The position numbers and the translations under genes are program-made. 29,721 nt of DNA from Candidatus Gerdarchaeota archaeon (GTDB lineage: Archaea; Asgardarchaeota; Heimdallarchaeia; JABLTI01), in contig JAEORJ010000102.1 in NCBI GenBank assembly GCA_016840945.1, forward strand, positions 1-29,721. The letters run 5' to 3'. Position 1 is the first letter of the stretch. Every line of letters starts with the position of its first letter. Positions 22,982-29,721 of this stretch are shown piece after piece. Below the pieces are notes generated by a model. It did not search any database. It had not been told where the DNA came from and worked only from the letters and a program-made list of their open reading frames with translations.

Positions 22982-23959
22982 TTAACTGAAAGGTTCCATC
23001 CTTCTCAGTACATTCTTTTTTGCTTTCTTTCGTTCAGATAAAGCAGCACCGTATTTCCAACCTTTAGGGATAACTAAATTTATTGCATCAGGTATGTAAG
23101 TAACTTCCATACGATTTGATTTTCTTGAGGGAATTTCACCTTCAATTTCCCAAGTATGGGGTCTGTCACTTTCTATAACTACATGTTTACCGCGTAAAAT
23201 TTCAAGTTTCTCATTTGGTACATGCTTTCCATTAATTGCTTTCAAAAGCAATTTAACCAGACCTAAGCCTTTAATATCTCGAGAGATGAAAACTGCAAAA
23301 TCACCTATTCGAGGATGGTTGCCAGGTATATAATTGAAATCACTTATGCAATCTGTTAAGGATACTGCAAAAGCTGAGAGATTTGCGTTTCTAACAGTTT
23401 CGCCATCAATAGTTATTTTTGAAGTAATAGGTTTATACTTCAATGCTATGCGGATTGCTGCATACCCGTAGCCTATTTCAGCATGAGCCCATTCAAAACG
23501 ATCTGCAAGAGCAGCGGAAGTTTCACCGATAAAACCACCATTTATCATTTCTATAAAATAGCGATCAGTGTCCCCTTGAGCTAGGCCCACAGGAAACTTG
23601 TCAGAAAAACTATCTTAGACTTTTTCTACCGCTCGTTGAAAATCTCGTGGTACTCCATGAGTTTTATGTGAATCACAAGCGCTCCCGCCCGGTATCATCC
23701 CAACTTTAACATTTTTATTAACTGAAGCATTAATTACCTCATTTAATGTACCATCGCCACCAACAGCTACTAAGGTTCTATATCCTTCATCAATTGCATT
23801 TTTAGTTATCGGGATTCCATCACCAATTTTTGTTGTTAATTCGTAATTAAATTCTCCAAAAATATTTTTAGCTGTATTGAGAATAGATGGAAGTTTCTTT
23901 CCAAGTCTCTTATCTTCTGCATTTGGATTTATCACTAAGAATGGAGTATTGTCTGCCAT
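22982..23959 (-). pseudogene. diacylglycerol/lipid kinase-like gene interrupted by one in-frame TAA
   Basis: One continuous frame from ATG 23959 to 22982 encodes a YegS/DAGK-type catalytic protein of about 325 residues, but codon 115 (23617-23615) is TAA. The first 114 residues (23959-23618) hold FLVINPNA and VGGDGTLNEVINA. The part after the stop continues in the same frame (DSFSDKFPVG, then LAQGDTDRYFIEMINGGF...) into the beta-sandwich domain with WEIEGEIPSRKSNRMEV. The nucleotide-binding turn is GGSACDSHKTHG rather than the usual GTxNDfa. A TTA to TAA change would explain the stop. A GTG at 23590 could start the C-terminal part alone (202 residues). It may be a decaying gene, stop readthrough or a sequence error. 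It is the last gene of the CoA operon strand, 86 bp after coaBC. Confidence 0.8.
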
Positions 23960-24045
23960 TTGACTATCATTCCTGTTCTTGAATAAAGTTAATGAAAAGA
24001 ATATTTTACTAATTTATAATATTGTCGTTCGTATTTTTATATTGG

Positions 24046-25305
24046 TTATTTCTTTAAACTTGTTTTTTTAAATGTGGATAGTATATCCTTTGCAATTTCC
24101 CGTTTGGATTTCGATGGAATTTCAATTGGTTTTTGATCTTTTATAACTAATAATACTTCATTTGTATCACTAGCAAAACCTTCGTTTGTTCTATTGACAA
24201 TATTAGCTACAACCATTTCGATATTATGATCGGTAAGACTTTTTTCAGCCTTCTTCTGCAATTCATCTTTTGTGAGATCTACCTCTGCTTTAAAACCAAT
24301 TATTTGTGCTTTTGGGAATTTCTTCTTTACATAGTCAATTATTTTTTGAGTAGGTTCAAGTGTTATAATTAATTCTTCTTTTTTAGAAGAAATTTTCCCG
24401 GTTTGTTTTTTGGTTTTATAATCTCCAATAGCAGCTGCTGAAATGAAAAGATCGATGCTATCTATTTTATCGATTGCAGTTATAATATCATCAGTTGACT
24501 CAAAATTCACTATCTTTATACCTATATCAGGTATTTTTTCAGTGGAAGGACCTAATAATAGAGTAACGTCTGCACCACGACTAGCTGCCTCTAAAGCGAT
24601 GGCAATACCCATTTTGCCTGAACTAGGATTGCTAATAAATCTAACATCATCTAACCAATTTCTCGTTGGACCCGCTGTTACAACTATTTTCTTATTCTTG
24701 AAATCTTTAGGAGTAAGAATCTTGATTACATTTTCAACAATATCATCAATAGTAGCTATTTTCGCTTTTCCTTCTTCTTTTCGAGGACCAATGAATTGAA
24801 CACCAGTTTTTTCCAATTTTTTGATGTTTTCAACAACCATAGGATTTTCATACATGGTTGCATGCATTGCAGGCACAATTGCGATTGGAATACCTGTACC
24901 AAATGCAGTAGTTGCAAAAGTTGTCACAACAGTATCATCTATGCCATTAGCTATTTTACCTATTGTATTAGCAGTCGATGGAGCTATTAATAACAAATCA
25001 ACTTTATCAGGATGATTACCACACAAATGTACGTGTTCGATTTGTCCAGTTAGTTTTGTTATCACAGGATTTCCTATTGCCCATTCAATAAGTTCAGGTT
25101 GGATTAACTCTGTCGCTGCCTGAGACATTGCTACAAAAACAGTTGCTCCATGTCGCATTAGAGTTCTAGCAAGATTGACAATTTCCAAGACTGCAACGCT
25201 ACCAGTCATCCCAATCGCTATTCTCTTGCCTTTTAATAATGATGATTTAGTACCTGTTATTTCATAAATCGATGAATGTATTGAAGGTTTAAAACGTGAC
25301 AACAA
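24046..25305 (-). CDS. coaBC: bifunctional phosphopantothenoylcysteine decarboxylase / phosphopantothenate-cysteine ligase
   Basis: Carries out two consecutive CoA steps. The flavin-dependent CoaC half (about 1-195) has GMTGSVAV (32-39), the catalytic His region EHVHL (90-94), APSTANTIGKIANG (108-121) and PAMHATMYENP (145-155), where bacterial enzymes have PAMN. The CoaB half (about 200-419) has TAGPTRNWLDDVRFISNPSS, GKMG, AAAIGDYK and NRTNEGFASDTNEV. The 419-residue length is normal. The start is a TTG at 25305: AGGAGG lies 5 bp upstream, overlapping the mfnA stop TAG, so the two are coupled. Either TTG of a TTG-TTG pair could be used. Confidence 0.94.
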   Translation of the reverse strand: MLSRFKPSIHSSIYEITGTKSSLLKGKRIAIGMTGSVAVLEIVNLARTLMRHGATVFVAMSQAATELIQPELIEWAIGNPVITKLTGQIEHVHLCGNHPDKVDLLLIAPSTANTIGKIANGIDDTVVTTFATTAFGTGIPIAIVPAMHATMYENPMVVENIKKLEKTGVQFIGPRKEEGKAKIATIDDIVENVIKILTPKDFKNKKIVVTAGPTRNWLDDVRFISNPSSGKMGIAIALEAASRGADVTLLLGPSTEKIPDIGIKIVNFESTDDIITAIDKIDSIDLFISAAAIGDYKTKKQTGKISSKKEELIITLEPTQKIIDYVKKKFPKAQIIGFKAEVDLTKDELQKKAEKSLTDHNIEMVVANIVNRTNEGFASDTNEVLLVIKDQKPIEIPSKSKREIAKDILSTFKKTSLKK

Positions 25306-25314
25306 TTCTTCCTC

Positions 25315-26472
25315 CTAACTTAAGATTAATTTAACATCATTAATGAATTTATCAATTGCTTCTCTTGTTACATGTGGCATAACAACGACTCTTGTCCAAT
25401 TATTATAAATTGATAAATGCCATCCTCTTTCATGTAATTTTGCAACAAATTGCTCATTAGAAAAAACACTATTGGTAAATCCGATTATATTTATTGTTGG
25501 TTCAAAAGCTAATGTAATTTCTGGTATAGTTTTTAATTGTTCCACAAAATATTTGGTATTTTGTAATGATTCTTTTATTCGTTTCAAAAGATATGGTTTA
25601 CCTTGTTTTTTCAATAATACCCAAGAAGCAATAACAGCATTGCCTGGTCGCGTACCAGTAACAGTTATTTGTTTTGTTTTTGAATCAGATAAATAAGAAA
25701 TATTCTTTGAAATTACTGAAGCCATATCTAACGAGCGAACTATTATTGATCCTCCGGGGATCAAACTACCAAGTATTTTGTGAGTATCTATAGTGATACT
25801 ATTAACTCCTTCTAATTGGAAATCAAATGTAGGTTGTTTGTAACCTAGTTCACCCAAAAAAGGTAGAATGGTACCTCCATGAGCAGCATCAACATGCAAA
25901 AAAACATTATTATCAACAGCCAAATCACTTAAAGCTTTAATGTCATCACAAACACCAGTACCAGTAGTGCCAGCTATTCCTACAATCGAGACAGTTTGTT
26001 CATCCATTGCTTCATGAACAGAATCTGTATTCACTTGTTGATTTTCAGTTAAATCAACCCATCGAGGTTCTAATCCAAGTAAATCAGCTGCTTTCTCGAA
26101 AGAAACATGAGCAGATTTTGGAAAAACAATATTGCCATTCTTTATACCTTTAGTTTTTCTGCCCCAATTTCTCCCTATCCAACAACCTATAAGATTTGAT
26201 TCACTACCACCAGATGTTATGGTTCCGAACCAACCTGAAGGAGCATGTAATAAATCTGCTAAATCTTCTAAAACTTCTTTCTCCATTTTGACTGTGGAAG
26301 GAAATAGACCAGGATCACCCAAATTAATTTCTGCGAAGGTAGATGCAATATCTCGAGATAAGGGGGTTGGTGGTGTACACATTGAGCTAAATACTTGAGA
26401 ATAATTTTTATCATTTGATAATTTATCAAGGAGATCTTGCAACAATTCTTTATCTGTTGGTGTATCTGTCAT
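25315..26472 (-). CDS. mfnA: PLP-dependent MfnA-type decarboxylase (probably aspartate 1-decarboxylase)
   Basis: A 385-residue group II PLP decarboxylase of the archaeal tyrosine/aspartate decarboxylase family. Visible residues are TSGGSESNL (86-94), SAH with H122, HVDAAHGG with D195, and the PLP lysine K232 in SITIDTHKILG. Family members make tyramine (methanofuran) or beta-alanine (CoA). Here the gene lies between panE and coaBC, next to an enzyme that joins beta-alanine to phosphopantoate. Aspartate decarboxylation to beta-alanine is therefore the likely role; that is context-based inference. Confidence 0.9.
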   Translation of the reverse strand: MTDTPTDKELLQDLLDKLSNDKNYSQVFSSMCTPPTPLSRDIASTFAEINLGDPGLFPSTVKMEKEVLEDLADLLHAPSGWFGTITSGGSESNLIGCWIGRNWGRKTKGIKNGNIVFPKSAHVSFEKAADLLGLEPRWVDLTENQQVNTDSVHEAMDEQTVSIVGIAGTTGTGVCDDIKALSDLAVDNNVFLHVDAAHGGTILPFLGELGYKQPTFDFQLEGVNSITIDTHKILGSLIPGGSIIVRSLDMASVISKNISYLSDSKTKQITVTGTRPGNAVIASWVLLKKQGKPYLLKRIKESLQNTKYFVEQLKTIPEITLAFEPTINIIGFTNSVFSNEQFVAKLHERGWHLSIYNNWTRVVVMPHVTREAIDKFINDVKLILS

Positions 26473-26503
26473 AAAATTCCAACCATATATTTTAATTGAA
26501 GGT

Positions 26504-27424
26504 CTAACTTTTCTCTAAAGATTTAATCTTATTGTAAATTTCTAGATTAGTACTAACATCAACACCAACTTCTTCTCCGAGCTCAATTATTTTACCATTT
26601 AGAAAGTCAATTTCAGTTTTTCGCTTGTTTAATATGTCATTTAACATTGAATTAGTGTTTTCACCAGTTTTCTTTATGATTTCAAAAGTATATTCAATTG
26701 GGTCTCGTATTGAAAGGTTAATACCTGATTTAATGGCAACATTCCATGCTTCAGTAGCTAATTTTGTTGCTAATTTTCGAAGTTCAGGATTGTTATAGAC
26801 TTCTATATTTTTGACCTGATAAATTGCTGTTAATGGATTAAGAGCGCAATTAACTATGGTTTTTGAAAAAACAGCTCCCAAAATATTAGGTTCAATATTA
26901 GCATTTATACCAGCTATTTTCATCATATCAACAAAAATCTTAGCTTTAGTTTTTTCTTTTTCCGTACGAAAACCAATTAATGTAATCCCATCACCAGTAA
27001 ATTCAATAACACCAGGTTTTGGCCTACAAACACCTATTGATGTTGTTCCTCTTAAAACAGTATTTTTAGGGAAAATTTGTTTTATAATATCTTCTGTGCC
27101 AATACCATTTTGAATAGCAATAATAGTAGCTTTATCAGATAATATAGGTTTTAATTGAGTAGCAGCTTCTAATGTTTGATGAGCTTTTGTTGTTAATAGA
27201 ACGTATTCAATTTCTTGTTCATTATTAGCTTGTTGAAATGCTTTAACCGAAGTATAACCAATTATTTTAACACATTTATTCTTTAGACCAATTATTTGCA
27301 AACCTTTCTTATTTATTTCTTCAATGTGATCTTTTCTACCAATGAAATGAACTTCATGGTGTTTTGTAGCAATTAAACCACCAAAGAAACTACCTACACT
27401 ACCACTACCCATTACAAGAAACAT
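26504..27424 (-). CDS. panE: 2-dehydropantoate 2-reductase (ketopantoate reductase)
   Basis: NAD(P)H-dependent reduction of ketopantoate to pantoate. The Rossmann loop is VMGSGSVGSFFGG near the N-terminus. LLTTKAHQT follows, then AIQNGIGTEDII, GTTSIGVCRPKPGVIEFTG and the C-terminal helical domain with FSKTIVNCALNPLTAI (catalytic Lys) and DILNKRKTEIDFLNG. The ATG at 27424 is preferred (306 residues): GGTGA lies 4 bp before it and contains the TGA stop of panB. An ATG at 27439 would lie upstream of this site and inside panB. The start lies 4 bp past the panB stop, so translation is probably coupled. Confidence 0.93.
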   Translation of the reverse strand: MFLVMGSGSVGSFFGGLIATKHHEVHFIGRKDHIEEINKKGLQIIGLKNKCVKIIGYTSVKAFQQANNEQEIEYVLLTTKAHQTLEAATQLKPILSDKATIIAIQNGIGTEDIIKQIFPKNTVLRGTTSIGVCRPKPGVIEFTGDGITLIGFRTEKEKTKAKIFVDMMKIAGINANIEPNILGAVFSKTIVNCALNPLTAIYQVKNIEVYNNPELRKLATKLATEAWNVAIKSGINLSIRDPIEYTFEIIKKTGENTNSMLNDILNKRKTEIDFLNGKIIELGEEVGVDVSTNLEIYNKIKSLEKS

Positions 27425-27428
27425 TTTC

Positions 27429-28244
27429 TCACCGTTCATAAGAGTATTCTAAAGAGGGGTAACTTTTTTCTTCCACATCTTTAGCATATTTTTTGGCTGC
27501 ATCTAAAATGATATCATATATATTAGCATATGTTTTCACAAATTTAGCTTTATGCCCTATTGTGCAACCTAACATATCATAACAGACAAGTACTTGTCCA
27601 TCACAATTTACTCCAGCACCAATTCCAATTGTAGGAATTTTTAACATATTAGTTATCTTTTCAGCAATATCATGAGGTATTGATTCTAGGATAATTGAAA
27701 AACAACCTGCTTCTTCTAATCTTTTAGCTTGCCTTAATAACTCATCCTCTGAGTAGAATGATTGTGGTTTTCCTTGTACTTTATAACCACCAAGTTTGTA
27801 TGCTGATTGAGGTATTAAACCAATATGACCTTGAACAGGAATACCAATATCAACTATTGCTTTTATTTCGGAAATTCGCGTTTCACTTGCCCCTTCTAAT
27901 TTCACAGCTTCTGCATGACCCTGTTTTACTAGTTTTCCTGCATTTGCTACAGTTTCATCCACTGTTAAACCAAAGCTTAGAAAGGGCATATCAGCCATAA
28001 CCATACTATATTCTTTAGCACCTCTCGAGACAGCTTGGCAATGTTGAATAGTCATATCAAGAGTTACTTCTAGTGTTGTATCAGCACCATATACTACTTG
28101 ACCCATAGAATCACCAACTAGAAGTATATCGATTTTTGCTTCATCAAAAATCTTAGCCATGCAATAATCATAAGCAGTAAGCATGGTAATTCTATTGCCT
28201 GTTTTTTTCTTTTTTAAAATATCAAATGATGTTAACTTTGCCAT
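27429..28244 (-). CDS. panB: 3-methyl-2-oxobutanoate (ketopantoate) hydroxymethyltransferase
   Basis: Adds a hydroxymethyl group from methylene-tetrahydropterin to 2-oxoisovalerate, the first committed step of pantoate synthesis. The 271 residues show MLTAYDYCMAKIFD (21-34), LLVGDSMGQVVYG (41-53, metal ligand D45), ADMPFLSF (84-91, D84), QGHIGLIPQSAYKLGGYKVQG (138-158) and the catalytic E187 in IILESIP. GAGGAG lies 6 bp before the ATG, overlapping the end of the upstream synthetase (3 bp gap). Confidence 0.96.
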   Translation of the reverse strand: MAKLTSFDILKKKKTGNRITMLTAYDYCMAKIFDEAKIDILLVGDSMGQVVYGADTTLEVTLDMTIQHCQAVSRGAKEYSMVMADMPFLSFGLTVDETVANAGKLVKQGHAEAVKLEGASETRISEIKAIVDIGIPVQGHIGLIPQSAYKLGGYKVQGKPQSFYSEDELLRQAKRLEEAGCFSIILESIPHDIAEKITNMLKIPTIGIGAGVNCDGQVLVCYDMLGCTIGHKAKFVKTYANIYDIILDAAKKYAKDVEEKSYPSLEYSYER

Positions 28245-28247
28245 TGA

Positions 28248-29027
28248 CTACTCCTCTTGAAGTTTCTCTTTGGAGAGAGCTACTAATCTTTCAACCATGA
28301 AATTTATACTTTCTTGTAACATTTTATTATTATTATAGTTCTTGATGATTATTTTTAATTCTGATTCTTTTTTACGGGATAACTTATCTGCTATTTCAAC
28401 CATTTCTTGTGCTGCTCGTCTAATATGGTTTACAATGGTGATATTACTCCAAACAGCAGTTCTTGACATTGGATTAAGATCCACACAAATGACCGTTTTC
28501 CCCATTTTCCGAAGAGCCATGGTTCGATCACCATCTTCTAAAGGAACAAATACAACATCTGCAAGAAAGATACCTTCAGGATCAACTATTCTTCGTTTGT
28601 GTGAAATCTCTGGTATTGTCTCTGCTTTATTACCAAGGTTTACACCTAACACTTCTTGAGCACCTGCATCCATTAATACTTGTTTGATATTCCTCTCCCG
28701 CTCTTCTGTTCTATAAAAAAGATTAATCTCAATTTTCGCATGAGTGAGTTCAGCTAATCGTACTAACTTCTTAGGGCAAATAACAGCTACATTCCCATTG
28801 ATAGAAATCACAGGTCTTTTTGCAAGCAATAATTGTGCTACTGCTGCTTCTTCTTGAATTAATGCATAAGAGGGTGTTTTTTCTCCTAGAATATAATCAA
28901 AAGCTTCCCCTCTGCCATGAGCTATTAATCCAGCTTCAGCAACGATTTTTTGATGCATGCCTTCGATGATTTCATGCCTTTCTTTTAGTGACATATATCT
29001 TGGATGATCGGGAGGGATTTCACTCAA
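28248..29027 (-). CDS. 4-phosphopantoate-beta-alanine ligase (archaeal phosphopantothenate synthetase)
   Basis: Archaea-specific enzyme (DUF137 family) that joins phosphopantoate and beta-alanine with ATP, replacing bacterial PanC plus PanK together with pantoate kinase. Family features are IPPDHPRYMSLKERHEIIEG at the N-terminus, LIAHGRGEAFDYILGE, SINGNVAVICPKKLV, LFYRTEERE, FVPLEDGDRTMALRKMGK and CVDLNPMSRTA. The preferred start is TTG 29027 (259 residues, MSEIPPDHPRY). AGGTGA lies 5 bp before it and overlaps the stop of the kinase gene, while the in-frame GTG at 29036 is part of that site. Confidence 0.92.
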   Translation of the reverse strand: MSEIPPDHPRYMSLKERHEIIEGMHQKIVAEAGLIAHGRGEAFDYILGEKTPSYALIQEEAAVAQLLLAKRPVISINGNVAVICPKKLVRLAELTHAKIEINLFYRTEERERNIKQVLMDAGAQEVLGVNLGNKAETIPEISHKRRIVDPEGIFLADVVFVPLEDGDRTMALRKMGKTVICVDLNPMSRTAVWSNITIVNHIRRAAQEMVEIADKLSRKKESELKIIIKNYNNNKMLQESINFMVERLVALSKEKLQEE

Positions 29028-29036
29028 TTTATTCAC

Positions 29037-29721
29037 CTATTGATTATCAATTTTTATCGGACCTTGTGTAGCTAAAGTGCTAATCATGATATTAGCATTT
29101 GGGTATATTTTCTTTAAGAAGGAAGCACAATCCTTAGCTTTATTTGAAGTTAAAATTGTAAAGACTGATTGTCCCAACATTATCATACTTGAAGGAAAAT
29201 TATTTGCACGAAGTGTTTCTACTAAATCTTTAACTTGTGGCGTCATTAAATGAGCTTGAACAGCAAAAGTGTAACTGATTTCAATAAAGCTATCTAATGA
29301 AGGATTTTCCAATAATTCGCTCAATAATTTTTCTGAAGTTTTATTGATTTCAAGAATATGCTTAGGATTTGTTATTACTTTCTTAGTTGATATAGTTCCT
29401 AAAGCAATTGTTACGATTTTAATATCATCGGGCCAAATCATTGATTGTATTTTACCTATTCCGGGACCACCTGGTTCCAATCTTATTTCAGCACCAGCAT
29501 GCATTTGAGCGATAACATCGCCAAGTCCAGTACTACAATGCACTTCGGCTTTGTGGGCAATTTGACCTAATTCCTGATTTGTATAATTCATTTTAAGTGC
29601 ATCATTTAACGCGAAAGCAGTACCTATTGCCCCTGCACCACTAGAACCAAATCCCGCTTGCATAGGTAACTTACTGTGATGTTGGATTTGTAAATCTTTG
29701 TTAGCTAGGTTATCGTCAAAA
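29037..29721 (-). CDS. pantoate kinase (GHMP family), C-terminal part, cut by window edge
   Basis: The frame is open to the right edge, giving 227 residues. The GHMP ATP loop LPMQAGFGSSGAGAIGTAFALND lies near the left of the visible part, and the internal ATG at 29661-29663 is therefore not the start. GLGDVIAQMHAGAEIRLEPGGPG is the pantoate-kinase version of the second conserved region. The C-terminal half (VKDLVETLRANNFPSSMIMLGQSVFTI) is the GHMP C-domain. It phosphorylates pantoate before the ligase encoded next door, and its TAG stop lies inside that gene's ribosome binding site. The N-terminal 60-80 residues are outside the window. Confidence 0.88.
   Translation of the reverse strand, partial: FDDNLANKDLQIQHHSKLPMQAGFGSSGAGAIGTAFALNDALKMNYTNQELGQIAHKAEVHCSTGLGDVIAQMHAGAEIRLEPGGPGIGKIQSMIWPDDIKIVTIALGTISTKKVITNPKHILEINKTSEKLLSELLENPSLDSFIEISYTFAVQAHLMTPQVKDLVETLRANNFPSSMIMLGQSVFTILTSNKAKDCASFLKKIYPNANIMISTLATQGPIKIDNQ

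Noticed and set aside
25315..26472. Glutamate decarboxylase
   Set aside because: Length, MfnA-like sequence and CoA-operon context fit the archaeal tyrosine/aspartate decarboxylase family better.

Overview
The window is AT-rich archaeal chromosome. Archaeal informational genes fill its centre: the RNA exosome (Rrp4, Rrp41, Rrp42), SBDS, eL43, a Brix-domain protein, the KEOPS subunit Pcc1, Elp3, aEF-1beta and archaeal-type IleRS. The right end carries the archaeal CoA route (pantoate kinase plus phosphopantothenate synthetase). A small eS30 gene at 9690-9863, together with a tRNA carrying a non-canonical intron, points to the TACK/Asgard side rather than Euryarchaeota. An Asgard archaeon is my best guess, but no single gene here proves it. 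Start codons are often preceded by GGTGA or GGAGG, and this was used to trim several over-long reading frames.

Layout. 1-407 (-): N-terminal part of an alpha/beta hydrolase. 663-5236 (+): operon for a group 3b-type [NiFe] hydrogenase (hydB-hydG-hydD-hydA) and its maturation protease, followed at 5258-5929 by an ICMT-like membrane methyltransferase. 5930-6066 (-): tRNA-Arg(CCU) with two apparent introns. 6246-7964 (+): a long phosphoglycerate mutase of the plant/trypanosomatid subtype, abutting elp3 (-). 9690-14736 (-): a translation and RNA-decay superoperon, SBDS-Rrp4-Rrp41-Rrp42-eL43-Brix-Pcc1-eS30. 14797-14880: an unassigned structured RNA candidate upstream of it. 15097-16276: three small genes of unknown function. 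16464-20006 (+): IleRS and aEF-1beta. 20063-22979: a divergent ABC ATPase and fused permease. 22982-23959 (-): a lipid/diacylglycerol-kinase-like gene broken by one in-frame TAA. 24046-29721 (-): CoA biosynthesis operon, in transcription order pantoate kinase, phosphopantothenate synthetase, PanB, PanE, MfnA-type decarboxylase, CoaBC.

How the genes fit together. The right-hand operon covers the archaeal route from 2-oxoisovalerate and aspartate to 4'-phosphopantetheine; only the last two CoA steps (CoaD, CoaE) are not seen. The central operon couples ribosome assembly (SBDS, Brix, eL43, eS30) with 3'-end RNA processing and tRNA t6A formation. The tRNA-Arg(CCU) is itself an expected t6A substrate, with U36 and A37. 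The hydrogenase would exchange electrons between H2 and NAD(P)H in the cytoplasm.

The observations most worth checking are the T-loop intron, the structured RNA before SBDS, the in-frame stop in the kinase, the plant-like iPGM, and palindromes at the hydrogenase and ABC-transporter promoters.
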